A program made the position numbers and the translations under genes. From the NCBI GenBank assembly GCA_025267735.1, contig CM046293.1, positions 7,402,560-7,466,559 on the forward strand: a DNA stretch of 64,000 nucleotides, read 5' to 3'. The notes under the pieces were generated by a model that saw only the letters and a program-made list of their open reading frames with translations, did no database searches and was not told the origin of the DNA. How positions within the stretch are numbered: the stretch's first letter is position 1; the number at the start of each line of letters is the position of its first letter. Shown here piece after piece: positions 12,900-24,910 of the stretch. The DNA is from Mactra quadrangularis (lineage: Eukaryota > Mollusca > Bivalvia > Venerida > Mactridae).

Positions 12900-13091
12900 T
12901 TAAATTGAGTTAGAGTTTTCAAGAAAGTTAAACAGCGGTTTAAAGTTTGCTTCTATATACTTTGGTACATGTTCAGCTGACTTTACAATTTTGTACGATA
13001 AACCCAAATCATTTAAATCACCTTTCTGGAGATTCTTCAAAATGCCATGATCAATGATAGTAGCAGTGCCCCTAGTGGGTTTCGAATCCAA
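12900..13091 (-). pseudogene. Possible old coding fragment, P2 copy
   Basis: A 63-codon open frame starts at ATG on the minus strand and parallels the P1 frame at 6380-6563. A second minus-strand frame (12722-12922) overlaps its end in another phase and also has a P1 counterpart (SHSNxxLxQLMLT). Two overlapping fragments in different phases would fit a frameshifted remnant. The protein is not recognised, and the pattern may only reflect DNA homology. Confidence 0.2.
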
Positions 13092-13095
13092 AAGT

Positions 13096-14219
13096 CTCTA
13101 TCTCTATAATCGGACAGTTATAGCTTACAGCATATGAAATAATTGAATAGTTAAGTCTTTCAATTGAAAAGGTCATTAAAACAATTATGTATCCTTGAAA
13201 ACAATATCTTTGTTTTCATGCGATAACAACAATGAGATATATATAGGAAAAGAACAATATATAATATACTTATATCATATTTATATCATATAAATGTGGT
13301 AATTTGTAACTTGTTCTTATAACCATCCTCGGTTTTTTCAATATCTCTAGGGTTAAAACGACTTGTATTTCTTTATCAACAATTAATGAACATTATACGT
13401 CGTTCCCTGTTATATAATACACTGTAATACATGTTGAACGTGTATTGTTAAACAAAGGATAAAGATAAACACCATATGTAGCTTGGCATTATTCTTACAA
13501 AAACTTGGACGAAGATATAAGGTTATTTTCATTTATTATGATTTATTTTAAAAGAGTAGATGGCGTTTATTGTCAAAAAGAACTATTTTATTCGCCATAC
13601 CATTCAAAATGTTCGGTCATTGAACGTATTAAGAATAATAGAATGAATAAAATTGAACAATATTATTATTATTCAGTGGAATACCGGGGTTTATCGGTTA
13701 AATAATAATTGGCATTCCATTGTTTTGAAACATTGAAAATAAATGTGTTATTTTCACTGTTTGGATGTGCGTGCCGTAAAGTATATTGCTCTTAAGGGGT
13801 TGTTGCTCTACAGAGATTAAATTCATAAATTCAACAAAAGTGATGCCTAAGAAAAATATCAAAAGCTGTTGTTGTGAAGATTTGTTCTGTAAAGGGTCGC
13901 TCTGAAGACGTTTAACAGTAGTAATTCGATCAGCTTGCTGTTTAAACATTTCATGTCTAACAAGGACTACATTATGACAATACTTTAAATTTCATTTCGC
14001 CTACTTTATAAATAAATACGTCTTCCAACTCGTTTTTAATCAGCTGATTTTTGCTTCTTAATAATTAAATTTTCTAGTGAAATAATGAAATATAGGATTA
14101 TTTTGCTGACAAACTGATTTTATTGAAATTAACTTCCTTAATGAAAAGATGATTTAAGCAGTGGAAACAATAGCCAAACAAATTCAACTTAAATCAAGTT
14201 TTGTGATAAACAAGAGAGT
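13096..14219. other. AT-rich spacer before unit A
   Basis: No gene or mobile-element boundary is supported here. The short frames at 13505-13705 (+) and 13698-13949 (-) show no known motif and are compatible with chance. Confidence 0.4.
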
Positions 14220-15857
14220 AGCACGGACAGGAGTTGCTGACTATTTACTCTATTATAGGTGAATCACAATGCTAATTGATTTTACATTCGCCGTGGTACG
14301 CTCCTGGTGGTATGATTGAACAGCAAACATAACTATGTATACTTCAAACAAAAAAACAACCCCGCATTGATCCGAATAGTTAAAAAATATATTTCTTGTT
14401 TATATTTCTGTTAAGATAGGACAGGAAATAGTTTATCAAGTAATGATTTAGTAAATCAATCAGCAGCAAAACTTCTTAACGTGATCAAAATTAAAATATA
14501 TCAGTTAATGAAATGTTGTAGTATTGAATAATATATAACGAATTGAGCAATATTAGTTACATTTAATAGTTTCACCAATACGTGCTGCCAATATTGAAGC
14601 TTATGCTGAATATTTTAACAAACAAAAGTGGACGAAATTCAATTATTAGAAAGAAATGTAAGACAAGAATATGCTTCTTATGAGGCTTAACAATCAGTGC
14701 TTCAGTGTTTTGAATATTTGCAACTATCAATATAATAGAAGTTAAAAAAAACTCATAAGATAGAAAGGACATTATTTAACAGTTTTTTTAGTAGGACAAC
14801 TGTTGTAAATTTTGCAATTTTGCACCATCTGCCCACACTTTGTTATCCTGAAACATCATTATGTTATTGGTTGAATCTAATAAAAGCGGTAGAATTTGGC
14901 AAAGACATACGCTGTTAATCTTAAAACAATTTTATTTACTTATATAACTAGACATTGAGAAAAATGGTCCAGATTTTGTGCAATTCATTGCAATAAAGGC
15001 CAGCAACATAATATTGTATTCGTTATACATGTACTTACTATTTTAACTGTGACAAAAATATGTATTATTTCAAACAACTCAATTACTTCTTTTTTAACAA
15101 AGCAGCTTTTCCAAAGAAAGTCAGATACAAATTTGTTAAACTGACAAAAAATAATAATGTAGTCTTTAAATTTAGGTATACAGTGAATGAAAATATCTGC
15201 CTCATATGTATGTTCAATTGTTTTCTATATTAAAGAAAACGTTTAGCCATTTGCAAGTGTTGAAGCTGATTGTTTTAATACACGAGACGTCCAAATCACA
15301 CAAATCACACATAGGAGATTTATCAAAAGTTCGGATCAATGGTACTCGCCATTTGAAGAAGCAATTTATGACAGGGTGTAATTATGTCGACTGACCCATG
15401 ATAAGTCCTAATTCTGTAAAAAGATAATATTTAACGTACTTGCCAATGTGTAATTAAAGTGATACAATTCAACCATAGTACGGGTATTAAGTAGCAATAG
15501 AAAGATATGGCGGCTCATTAATTTGTTGCTGATTCATAATGTTTGATAACCGCTATAATATTGCTTTTGTTCAATCGCTTAACACTTGTATTTGACCGAG
15601 TAATTATGTTACAAAATAATAAATCAAGAAAACATGCAGATAAAACAAACGCATTGTTTCTCTTTATTGATGGTTTTGTCACGGCTGACAACTGTCACTT
15701 AGATGTTGAATGTTCAAAAATGTGATGCAAATCTGCAGATGTGTTCGCATAAAGAAATGTTTTGATCATTTATTTTAAGATATTTAAGATTTTGATTATC
15801 ACTTTTATTTATTCTCAAACTTCAGATATTCGATTTTGCTTTATCAATAAATAGCTA

Positions 15858-16296
15858 CCTGAGGTGCGTGCAGCACTGCGAGCGCACGAGCAAGCACCTG
15901 CTTTGCAAATTGCTATGCTATTGAACGCTTGCAAACGCCCGCTGTAAAATGCAAGATGGCGTCAAATAGCACATTATTAAAAATAGCGGGCGGGAGAATA
16001 GTTATTTCTGCCGATAAATAGACCTTTTACATATTTATCATATATGAATCATTATGATACATTTTACTGTACTAACTATGTTATGTGGAACAATTAACAC
16101 ATACGTTTGCGACCTACTTTTCGGAGATAATTATTTGAGAAACAAAATATTTCTTCTAGCCGCCATCTTTTATATCTAAGTAAAACACCTTACCAGCTGA
16201 ATCGCGAGCGCTTGCAAGACCAGTCTCACGAGGGCGCCAGCGTTCAGAACAAAAGCATTAAACTCCGAGCGCTCACATTGTTAAACGCCTCTCTGG
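15858..16296. mobile_element. 439 bp GC-richer inverted-repeat element flanked by TA
   Basis: The segment is absent from the corresponding place in units B and C, where the sequence runs from TTTGATAAATGTC into GGTATAAACTAATGC. The left end (CCTGAGGTGCGTGCAGCACT) and the reverse complement of the right end (CCAGAGAGGCGTTTAACAAT) form a degraded inverted repeat that continues into GAGCGC-rich sequence. AAGATGGCG near the left is mirrored by CCGCCATCTT near the right. TA flanks lie at 15856-15857 and 16297-16298. It has more G+C than its surroundings and encodes no protein. It is a MITE-type element of uncertain family. Confidence 0.65.
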
Positions 16297-18429
16297 TATA
16301 AACCATTGTACTTGGGATATCTTTGATATGGTTTATTCTTGCAACGGGGCATTGATTGATCTAAACTTTTATATTTAAATAATATTTTAAAATGTATTGG
16401 AGAGTAAACGCATATTATTATAGTAAAAACAGACATTTCACAACGCTCAGTTGTTTTCGCACGCAGCCTGCGATTACCTTAGCTAATATGTCAAATTAAG
16501 TTTAAATAGTTATATGAAGTTTCTCCCTATCGACTAATTTATTACCTTATGGTTCAAGTGTTCATAAAAATGCATAACGGTTTTGTAAAAACTGTGAAGG
16601 TATAGCAATTAATTAGTTTTTTACTAACAGGACACAATGATTAGTTTGATGCACCTACACAACTGTATTCTTAACAATTAATTTGTTTTTTTCTAAATGT
16701 CACCATACGTGACATATACGTGATAGACGCCATCCAGGTGACAGACTTATTAATCTATTCTAGAAACATCATTAAAAATGATGATATACAGGTGTTCACC
16801 TTAATATCCATGAGTTCATTTCATTGGCTGCACTACCAAATGTTTTTGAAGCAACATTCTCAGTGGAAATTGCATAGTTATCTTTGGAAAGCCAATCATA
16901 CCTCGCCTCTTGATGTTTGTCAGAATCATACATTTTAAGATGGTTCTTATTTGCTTTTTGTATTCATATTACTTTTTCTCAAACTCTACTGATATTAAAG
17001 CGTGATTCTCTATTTAAACATGTTAAAAATGGTGAAATACCCATTCCTCTGTTACACTTTTATCATTTGTTTTCGCAAGATAATTCATACTAAACAATTG
17101 CAGTTACAACAAGTCATAGTTGAGCAGCTTAGGTTAGGTTCAGTTTTCACAAGCACGTCTTTCTTTTCTTTGTAATACAAACCCTTCACTATACATACTA
17201 TATTTAGATTAAGTATACGAATTCAATGTTCTATAAATAAAGCAACAAAAAATAAGAAAATGGCGAACTTGCATGAAACTGCTTTTACAAGAATGTATTT
17301 CGTAGATATGCATCTCTACTGTACTGAGTGACATTTTAACAAAATAATCTATACTCATTGTCAAAGTCAAATTATTACAGCAATAGTAGGAGCCAAAACC
17401 AGATATATTTTCAATGACTGAACAAACTACGTTCCCGAAATATGATACCCTTTTTCTTTAATCTTGACCCAGTTACCTTGCGACAATATTCAGACAGCAA
17501 AACTAATAATTTAAAGTGTGTTGACTACGTTACAAGTATATTCTTTTACTCGAAGAAAAATTAACGACGATGTACTATATGTCCAGTTAGTTGACTATGA
17601 CCAATCAAATATTGGCTACAATTGATAATCAAAGCACTGAAGAAACGGTTTTGGGGAATGGAATTCAAACGCTCTGGTAGTTATTTTGGTATTTTATGTG
17701 AACCACCAGAACTAAAAGCACATTCGTACGTGGCGAAACAACTTCTCAATATAGTTTCACTCCATTATAGAATTTTCAAGAGAAATTTAACTTTAATAAT
17801 ATTTGGTTGTATCTGAATGAAATGATACTTACATTGCCTTACTCCTGTGTTGGAAAGTAAATATTCAAGTCAACAAATACATTATTTGATATCAATTATT
17901 GCTTACTTATTTGCAGTTTTCCTATCAACAAATTTCTTCTAAATTTCCCGAGGTTGTGTCCCATGAATTATATTGCAACTGCAAATTTGTATATGTACAC
18001 ATTTTACGGTCTTTATCAGCAATCAGACGTTAACCTCATAGAACGCTGGGCATTTTTTAAAGTTAAGGAACGGACTGTGCTGTTAGTCTTTTAGTGGGAA
18101 ACCATTAAGAAATATAGTAAACTTTGTGGACTAACAATATTAACAATCATAGTAAGTGCCTCCACAATGCAATTCGAAAAACAGTTGACTATATATGACC
18201 TAGAGCAATTTATTATTAATAGTCAAGAGAAATGGAAAAAAGCTGCATATATTCTACTGCAATGGTGCTTCAGGAACAGAGCTTAGGACTTACAAACGTA
18301 CAGGAATATTGAAATGCTTTGAACTCTTAAAATCGTTCTAACATGATAAAATTTCAAACGAATCATTTGTCAATTAATTTAAACGATATTATTTTATATC
18401 AAACGAGATATCGTGATGTAACATCTTGC

Positions 18430-20480
18430 TACAATCAAAGCCAATTGTGTGGAATAATTTCTGGTATGAAGTCATTTTGCCTTCGTTGTATTATCAACCC
18501 CCGCATTACAAAAATGAAATGCACTATAACAAATTATAAAATGCTCTCAATTTCCGTTCTGCAGTTTTAAGGCGCTTACAATTTAGATACGCGTTTAATA
18601 AAAGACAGATGTATTGATTGCGACTGCAAATTTCAATATTAAGACGTATTATATTCAATTGAAATTTATTAGATTTTGCGCCTACGATTGTGTTAAGATT
18701 GTCCATTATTGCGGTCAGGATACAGAACATGACAGCAAAAGTAAAGGTAATTTTCAAAGAGACTTATTTTTCATGTTTTTGAAAGCATGGTTTCTTATCA
18801 AAAGTTATGTTTTAACTGGTCAATGAATTGAATTGATAGATAAGATAAAGGCATGAACAAGATAATGGTGAATAATAATCTAAGTAATATTGTCATATGA
18901 AATGTGTTTTTTACTCTTAATATAAGTGTCTTACTACAGTCTACGATGACACTAGTTTTCTGTCGACATTTTTAATTTACTAATTTCTGGCCTGATAAAT
19001 GTCAATTAACAATTAACTGGTATTTTAAGTCTCTGCACTGATTGGTCTCATTTTGCACGCATGCTATGTCGGGTATACTTATAAAGACATGCCAATGATG
19101 TCTTGTTGATGATCGATCTCTTTCTTATTTACTTTTATGTTAATGTAAATATGAATATGTTATTACTTTTTACTTAGTATAAAGTGAGTACAGTTTTGTG
19201 CATTTGAAAGGAAAGTATTAATGTGTGAAATAACGTATATGCAAGAACTTCTAGTAAATGCAAATGAACAAAAGCTATTACGTAAAAGTTACGTTTAAGT
19301 AATTTAAACTAATCAGGTAATGAATGTTGATTTTAAGTATAATATTATAAATATTAATTACCTAGAAGAATATTAACACGTGCATGTAAAATGTCTTTTT
19401 CTACATTACTAACATTAATATAAGTATTTATATACATAACATCATTGCATGAATTTTCTAAATATGTTACTATAGTTATGTAATTATTGTACATGGATTT
19501 AATTAATGAAATTAAACTATTACTTTCATTATATTATTATAGAATTGTATTTCTGTAAATGAGATTTTGGGCAAGACATTCCATCATATCAGTTGTAATG
19601 ATAGTTGTGTAATTACAACATCAATCCACATCATCTCAAATGTATTAAAAGTCATTAAGTATCTCCTCAATGATAACGGAAAAAAACTTCACTGGCTTCA
19701 AATATGCTTCAAATGATAGATGCAGTCTGCATTAATAATGATATATGGTATCTTTTCGTAATTGTTTCTTGAATTAATAACTTCCTTTAGGAAACTTCAA
19801 ATATACTGTATTGCACAGCTTAAAATACATGAAAATGTAAAACTTCATATTATATGAATTTCAATAAACAGTGCTATTACCTTTACTCTTCAAATTTATG
19901 AAGTCAATTTATAATTAAAAATTAGTATACTGAATGAATCTGATAGTAGTTAAATCACATAAAAAATACTTTCACAAAGAAATACTAAACACAGTTGTAT
20001 GGTAGTCTCAGACAGACAACCTGAAGGTCATCCACTTAACTGTAAAAATCGTAACAAGTTATCTCAATCCGTACTATAGCTTTAATAGCCTTTGTTATTA
20101 CGATATGTGCCTTAGAGATTTCCCAAATGTCATAATATAGTCAGTTCTTTTGTATTATCTCCTTTGCAAATGACATTAGCAGACGACAGCATATAATTCT
20201 CTGTCTAACAAGGGATTAGTTGGTATTTTCTTGGATAAATAAACACGTTATATTCAAATAGGGTTTTTATATTGTTTCCAGATTTATGTATAAAACATGA
20301 CTGAGTTTAAAACATGTTATAATAGTCAATACAGAATGGACATATTAATTACAGACGTGCTACAACGCAAATAGGTTTGAACAAAGAAACACGTGGGAGA
20401 CAAAGCCGTAAGATATGACATGAAACACGGCAACGTATTTTGTAGACCATTGTAGCTATGAAGAGTAAAATATTCCATAG
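18430..20480. repeat. Internal duplication inside unit A, first copy
   Basis: This ~2 kb stretch is repeated in direct orientation at about 20480-22760. Matching landmarks are ATTATCAACCCCCGCATTA at 18490 with ATTATCAACTCCCGCATTG at 20526, TCAATTGAAATTTATTAGAT with TCAATTGAATTTTATAAGAT, and GTTTTTATATTGTTTCCAGAT at 20261 and about 22718. Units B and C have this segment only once. Confidence 0.75.
20075..20226. repeat. Near-identical block shared with units B and C
   Basis: From GCTTTAATAGCCTTTGTTATT to GGGATTAGTTGGTAT, this ~150 bp differs from unit B (38712-38865) at about four or five places by eye and is also very close to unit C (50926-51081). Immediately upstream the same alignment is much poorer. 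The second copy inside unit A (near 22540-22680) does not share the near-identity. The sharp edges suggest gene conversion or local constraint. No reading frame is open in all copies: a TGA interrupts the minus frame in A and B. Confidence 0.7.
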
Positions 20481-22760
20481 TTGTATATACTATCAATTTA
20501 ACATGTTGATCAGACAAAAGATGGATTATCAACTCCCGCATTGGACAATGAGAGATGCACTATAATAAATTGCAACGTGATCTCAATTTGCGTTCTGAAG
20601 TTTCTGTGGCGCTCAAAATTTAGATACGCGTTAAATAAAGTACTGATATGTTGATTGCTACTGCATATTGCGTTATAAGAATGTATTATATTCAATTGAA
20701 TTTTATAAGATTTGGCGTTACGGTGGTTTTTATATTGTTGGTTGATCATTGTAGTAAGAATACAGATTATGGCGAGCATAATTTTAGGTATTTTACAATG
20801 TAATTTTTCATGTTTTTGATAACACGGTTTCTAATCCAAAGTTACGTTTTAACTGGTCAATGATTTAAATTGACAGATAAGATAAAGGTATGAACAAGAT
20901 ATTGGGGAATATTAATCAAAGTGATATTGTCATATGAGATGGTATTTTTACTCTTAATATATGTGTATAACTACAGTGTACGATAACATAAGTTTTCTGT
21001 CGATATTTTCTATTTACCAATTTCTGAATGATAAATGTCAATTAACTGGTATTACAAGTCTCTGAATTTTATGTAATTTAAGTACATAAAGTATGTTTGA
21101 TCGCTATTTGCATACACGTTATGTCGTGTATTTTAACAAAGACATGCCAGTAATGTCTAATGTATTGGAACTAAAACTTTGATAATCTTTTCTTGACTTT
21201 TATTGTTATTTTAATGTCAATATAAAAAAAAATATTATTTTTATATGATGATTTCTTAAAGCTATAAAGTTTGATGTTTTGCAATAGATTCTTCAGCAGT
21301 TAGTATACTCCTCAAATAAACGTTGAAGCAATAAATAGCTTTTATTGATATTGTTGGTCACTTCATGCATCGTAAGTAACAATTTATCAAATAAACGTAA
21401 CTCTCATATCAACAATTGTCTTAAGTAACTTAGTAGTTGGCAGCCTTGACAATTATGGAGTACAGTTTCGGTTTATTATAATGTTTTTAAAGGGAATACA
21501 TCTAACTCTAATGTTATTTCTAATGATTTCCTGTTAAAATATTTACACGTACATTTTCTACATTACTATCAAGAATGTAAGCATGTACTTAGATATACAT
21601 AGCGTCTTTGCATCTGTAAGTAATGATTGTTCTAAATCTGTTTCAATATTTATGAAATTAATGTACACGAAAGTTTTACTTTACATTATACAATTAAAAG
21701 TGTGTTTCTGTTAATAATTTTTGACGACACATTTTATCATTATCAGTTATAATAAAAGTGTAACCCGGGTCGATAGCGCAGTTGGTAGCGCGCCGGCATT
21801 TGGATACTCGTGCCCGAGGGGGTGCGGGTTCAAATCCCACCCGGGGAGGTTATACCCTTCCATGAAAATTTGACAATAATGTCGATTTTTCTCCATTGGT
21901 TAGATAATATGGAGAAGTTTCCGGCCTTGTGGAAGGGTAGGTGAGTACTGGTTATAGACAATGGTCCAGGAAAGCTAGGTTAGGTGCGCTGGACGCCGTG
22001 AAATGACCTAAATTGTGTTGATACGGCGTTAACTCCAATAAATAAATAAATAAATAAAAGTAATTACAACATAAATCCATTACGTCTTTATTAAATCAAA
22101 AAGTCTCCTCAATAATAAGAGAGAACTGCACTGGCTTCAGATACGTTACAAATGATGGATTCAGTCTGCAATAATATCGATATATGAGATATTTTCATAA
22201 TTGTTTCTGGAATGAATAATATCCTTTAGGAAACTTCGAAGGTTTTGTATTACAATGATTTAAAAAAACTACACAAAAAATCATATTTTATCTTTTTGAG
22301 TTTCAACAAACTTTTTATACTTCATGCTTTTACTCTTTCAATTGATAAAATCAGCATCACTATAGCAAGAAATACAAATAGTAAGCTTATAAAATCTTAT
22401 CTGATATTTGTTAAATTACATAACAATACAAACACAAAGTAATATTAAACTCAAAAGTATGGTAGTCTCAGACAGACAAACTGAAGGTCGTCCTCTTAAC
22501 TGTAAATACCAAAACAAGTTATCCCAAAATGTATTATGAATTTATTTGCTTACTAACGATATGTTCCTAAGTTCAAAATGTCATAAAATAGTAAGTTCTT
22601 TTTAATATTTCTTTCGCAAATGACATATGCAGACGTAAGTATATAATTCTCTGCCTAACAGGGGATTTTTTTGGTATATTCTGGGATAAATAAACAAGTT
22701 ATATTTATATTCGATTAGTGTTTTTATATTGTTTCCAGATATATATACAATTCAGAAAAT
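20481..22760. repeat. Internal duplication inside unit A, second copy
   Basis: This is the partner of 18430-20480. It contains the SINE at 21764-22058, whose pre-insertion site is preserved in the first copy near 19600-19625 (TGTGTAATTACAACATCAATCC). Confidence 0.75.
21764..22058 (+). mobile_element. Full-length tRNA-derived SINE (family S2), AAAT tail
   Basis: The head is tRNA-like: CCCGGGT at its start pairs with ACCCGGG near 21838-21845. A type-2 pol III promoter is present, with A box TAGCGCAGTTGG (21774-21785) and B box GGTTCAAATCC (21827-21837). A unique body follows, ending TGATACGGCGTTAACTCC and a short AAAT-repeat tail (about 22036-22057). The tail end TACGGCGTTAA resembles the end of family S1, which suggests that both use the same LINE machinery; that is inference. 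The flanks AAAAGTGTAA and AAAAGTAATT look like a slightly diverged target duplication. The empty paralogous site near 19600-19625 supports the boundaries. Confidence 0.9.
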
Positions 22761-23321
22761 ACATATTTATTTCAGACTAGTCACAGCGCAATACAATTTA
22801 AACAAAAGATACACGTGGGAAATATAGCCATAAGATATGGCATGAAATACGGAAACGTATTTATATATATCAATGTAGCTATGAATAGACTATTTTTCCA
22901 TAGTTTGAAACATAAAACATCAACATTTTATGACATGAAATACGGCAATGTGTTCATCTAGGTAAATGTATCTAAATTGATTAATAAATTTCTCCAAAGT
23001 TATATATGTACCAAGGTATCATTTTATCAGAAAATAACACAACTTACGATAAAAGAGTAACTGTGTTGGAAATAATTGAAAATAAATTACACACTCTTAA
23101 CTAATTTTTTTTACATTTCAGAAAAGTTTAATTTTGGGTATTTTTAGAAGTTGCATTAAGATCTAAAACTAACTATTTAACAACGAAAAAGCTTAATAAA
23201 ACAAAGATATTTCACACAGACATTAAGCAAAGCCAATGTGTTAGATTTTTAAACGTTTGTTACAAAAAAGACGCCACTAACAATTAACGAACTCAAAGTC
23301 CTTAAGAGTTTTGCTTTGGAA

Positions 23322-23331
23322 CCATTCTGAT
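23322..23331. repeat. Target-site duplication TGCTTTGGAA (left)
   Basis: The 10-mer recurs at 23724-23733 and brackets a segment that units B and C lack. Confidence 0.8.
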
Positions 23332-23723
23332 AAAAAACAAGTTTAAAAATTTCCGCTTGCCTACTCGCTAATTTAAATCTGGCCTTTTTCAAACGAGGGT
23401 CACGTTCAGGTGACCTTTTCTCATTATAAAATTGAAGATAAAATTGTTATGATACATAACTTGTTTACATCGTCTACGTCACGCAATTTGAAATGAGTCG
23501 TCCAATCGCAGACTGTAATACCGGTAATACCGCTGTTAAATTAGCTTGTAAACATTGGTCTAAAAAAATAAAAATTACGAAATCAAATGTTAAAAATAGC
23601 GTTTCGTCTTGATGAAAGTTACGTATTGATTAGTCGACATAATGTTCATCTCGACGTGACACTCCATTGACATAGTAGAGATACTGTACGACAATGCTCT
23701 ACAGGATATCTGTTTACCGAGAC
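23332..23723. mobile_element. 392 bp inserted element with 9-10 bp target duplication (family M, short form)
   Basis: This is the second copy of the element at 5577-6260. Shared blocks include AAATTTCC near the left end, CTGGCC, GAGGGTCACGTTCA, TTTACATCGTCTACGTCACG, CAATCGCAGACTGT and CAGGATATCTGTTTAC near the right end. It lacks the ~270 bp middle present in the longer copy, the usual form of an internal-deletion derivative. Units B and C have the uninterrupted site near 39650 and 51880 (AAGATTTTCAG then TTTCGGACGGGCGG). No coding capacity. Confidence 0.8.
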
Positions 23724-23733
23724 TGCTTTGGAA
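23724..23733. repeat. Target-site duplication TGCTTTGGAA (right)
   Basis: This is the right-hand partner of 23322-23331. Confidence 0.8.
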
Positions 23734-24699
23734 TGGGCAGAGGCAAAAGTGTCAATGGAAGTTTTAACCAGGTTCTAGGATACATCAACATTAAACATGA
23801 GCTTAATAAACCAAAGATGTATTAGAATGACAAAAACAAAATTAATATTCCGATTTCCCGAGAGACAACGCTGTCATTGCTTATAAATTTATCAACAACG
23901 ATCGTATAAATATTATCATGATATGATGGATTAGACGAATGTAATATTATGAAAGGGTAGCCATGTGTTAAAGTAAGCTAATTTCGTTTAATAGTCCATA
24001 TGTTTCTAGATCAATTGATAAATCATTATGCAGTGACCATCAAACATCAGCTGTACAACATTTATATAGTATTTCATAAATCACAAATATATAATCGTAT
24101 CTGAAATATATTCAAATTAACATTTCTAGACAACATGTGTAACTTAAACATTGTTGACAAAACTAGGACCCAATCTCATTATGTCTTATTTATGGTTACA
24201 TTTTGTACATTTGATATCCATTGTGCATGATAATAAACGTTCTGATATAACTTTGTAAATTGTTTATTCGTTATTGTCTGTTAGAATATCACTTTTTCCA
24301 TATTGTAGTTCAATGAAAAGTATCTAGATCTATATACTATATTCGACAAAGTCAATGAAAACAAAATGTGGTAATCGTTTCATTGTAAATAAGCTCTCGT
24401 AGGGATCATATTCATACAGTCTAAGTTGTATCCAGTTTTTAACATTGGGGCTTAATTTTTACCCAAGATATTAGGTAAATAAAACATTCCAATCACCAAC
24501 ATTCTGTTGCTGAAACTTTTAAGTTACTAATAAAAAAACGCGGTCTTATGAAACGCACATACATATATATATATATATTATTATTTTAATCACATTTGCT
24601 AATTATAATCCAATACAGTTTGTTTCAACAACTACCAACAACTATAATACAATTAACTGTACAAGATTAGATCGTAATTTTTTGTTGGATAAAACAAAA

Positions 24700-24910
24700 A
24701 CATGACAAGGCATTTTACTACTTCTACATAACTTACATTTTACCTGAGCATATTTGGCAATTTGTTGTTTTTTAGTTACAATTTTCAGGCACTTACAAAA
24801 TGCATAGGATTTTAGAAAATTTACAAAATGCCTGGCACGTTTAGCAATTTGTAAAATGCCTAAATTTTCAGGCATTTTACAAATTGCCGGAATTTACAAA
24901 TTGCCTGTAG
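24700..24910. repeat. Foldback cluster of GCAATTTGTAAAATGCC repeats
   Basis: Several direct and inverted copies of GCAATTTGTAAAATGCC-like sequence occur here. The core is a perfect 18 bp stem (24844-24861 with 24870-24887) around an 8-base loop. Weaker copies lie near 24710, 24746, 24795, 24826 and 24892. A short AT microsatellite (about 24561-24580) lies just upstream. The cluster interrupts alignment to units B and C. No terminal duplication is clear. Confidence 0.7.

Larger units (their letters stand above)
6970..13095. repeat. Tandem unit P2 (copy 2 of the ~5.5 kb segment)
   Basis: This is the direct-repeat partner of 1395-6570. It lacks the two P1 insertions and preserves their empty sites. 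It is longer than expected because of an extra segment between roughly 9700 and 11650. The order of matches is disturbed there: the piece equivalent to 4425-4510 appears near 9950-10030, while the piece equivalent to 4355-4430 and 4520 onwards resumes at about 11640. That indicates an insertion with partial duplication or rearrangement. No recognisable gene is present. Confidence 0.85.

Noticed and set aside
21764..21847. A functional tRNA gene
   Set aside because: It is continuous with a SINE body and AAAT tail and has an atypical anticodon and variable region. It is the pol III head of the SINE.
24700..24910. A CRISPR array
   Set aside because: The repeats are imperfect, in both orientations and unevenly spaced, and the DNA is eukaryotic. 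No array of constant repeats and unique spacers occurs anywhere in the window.
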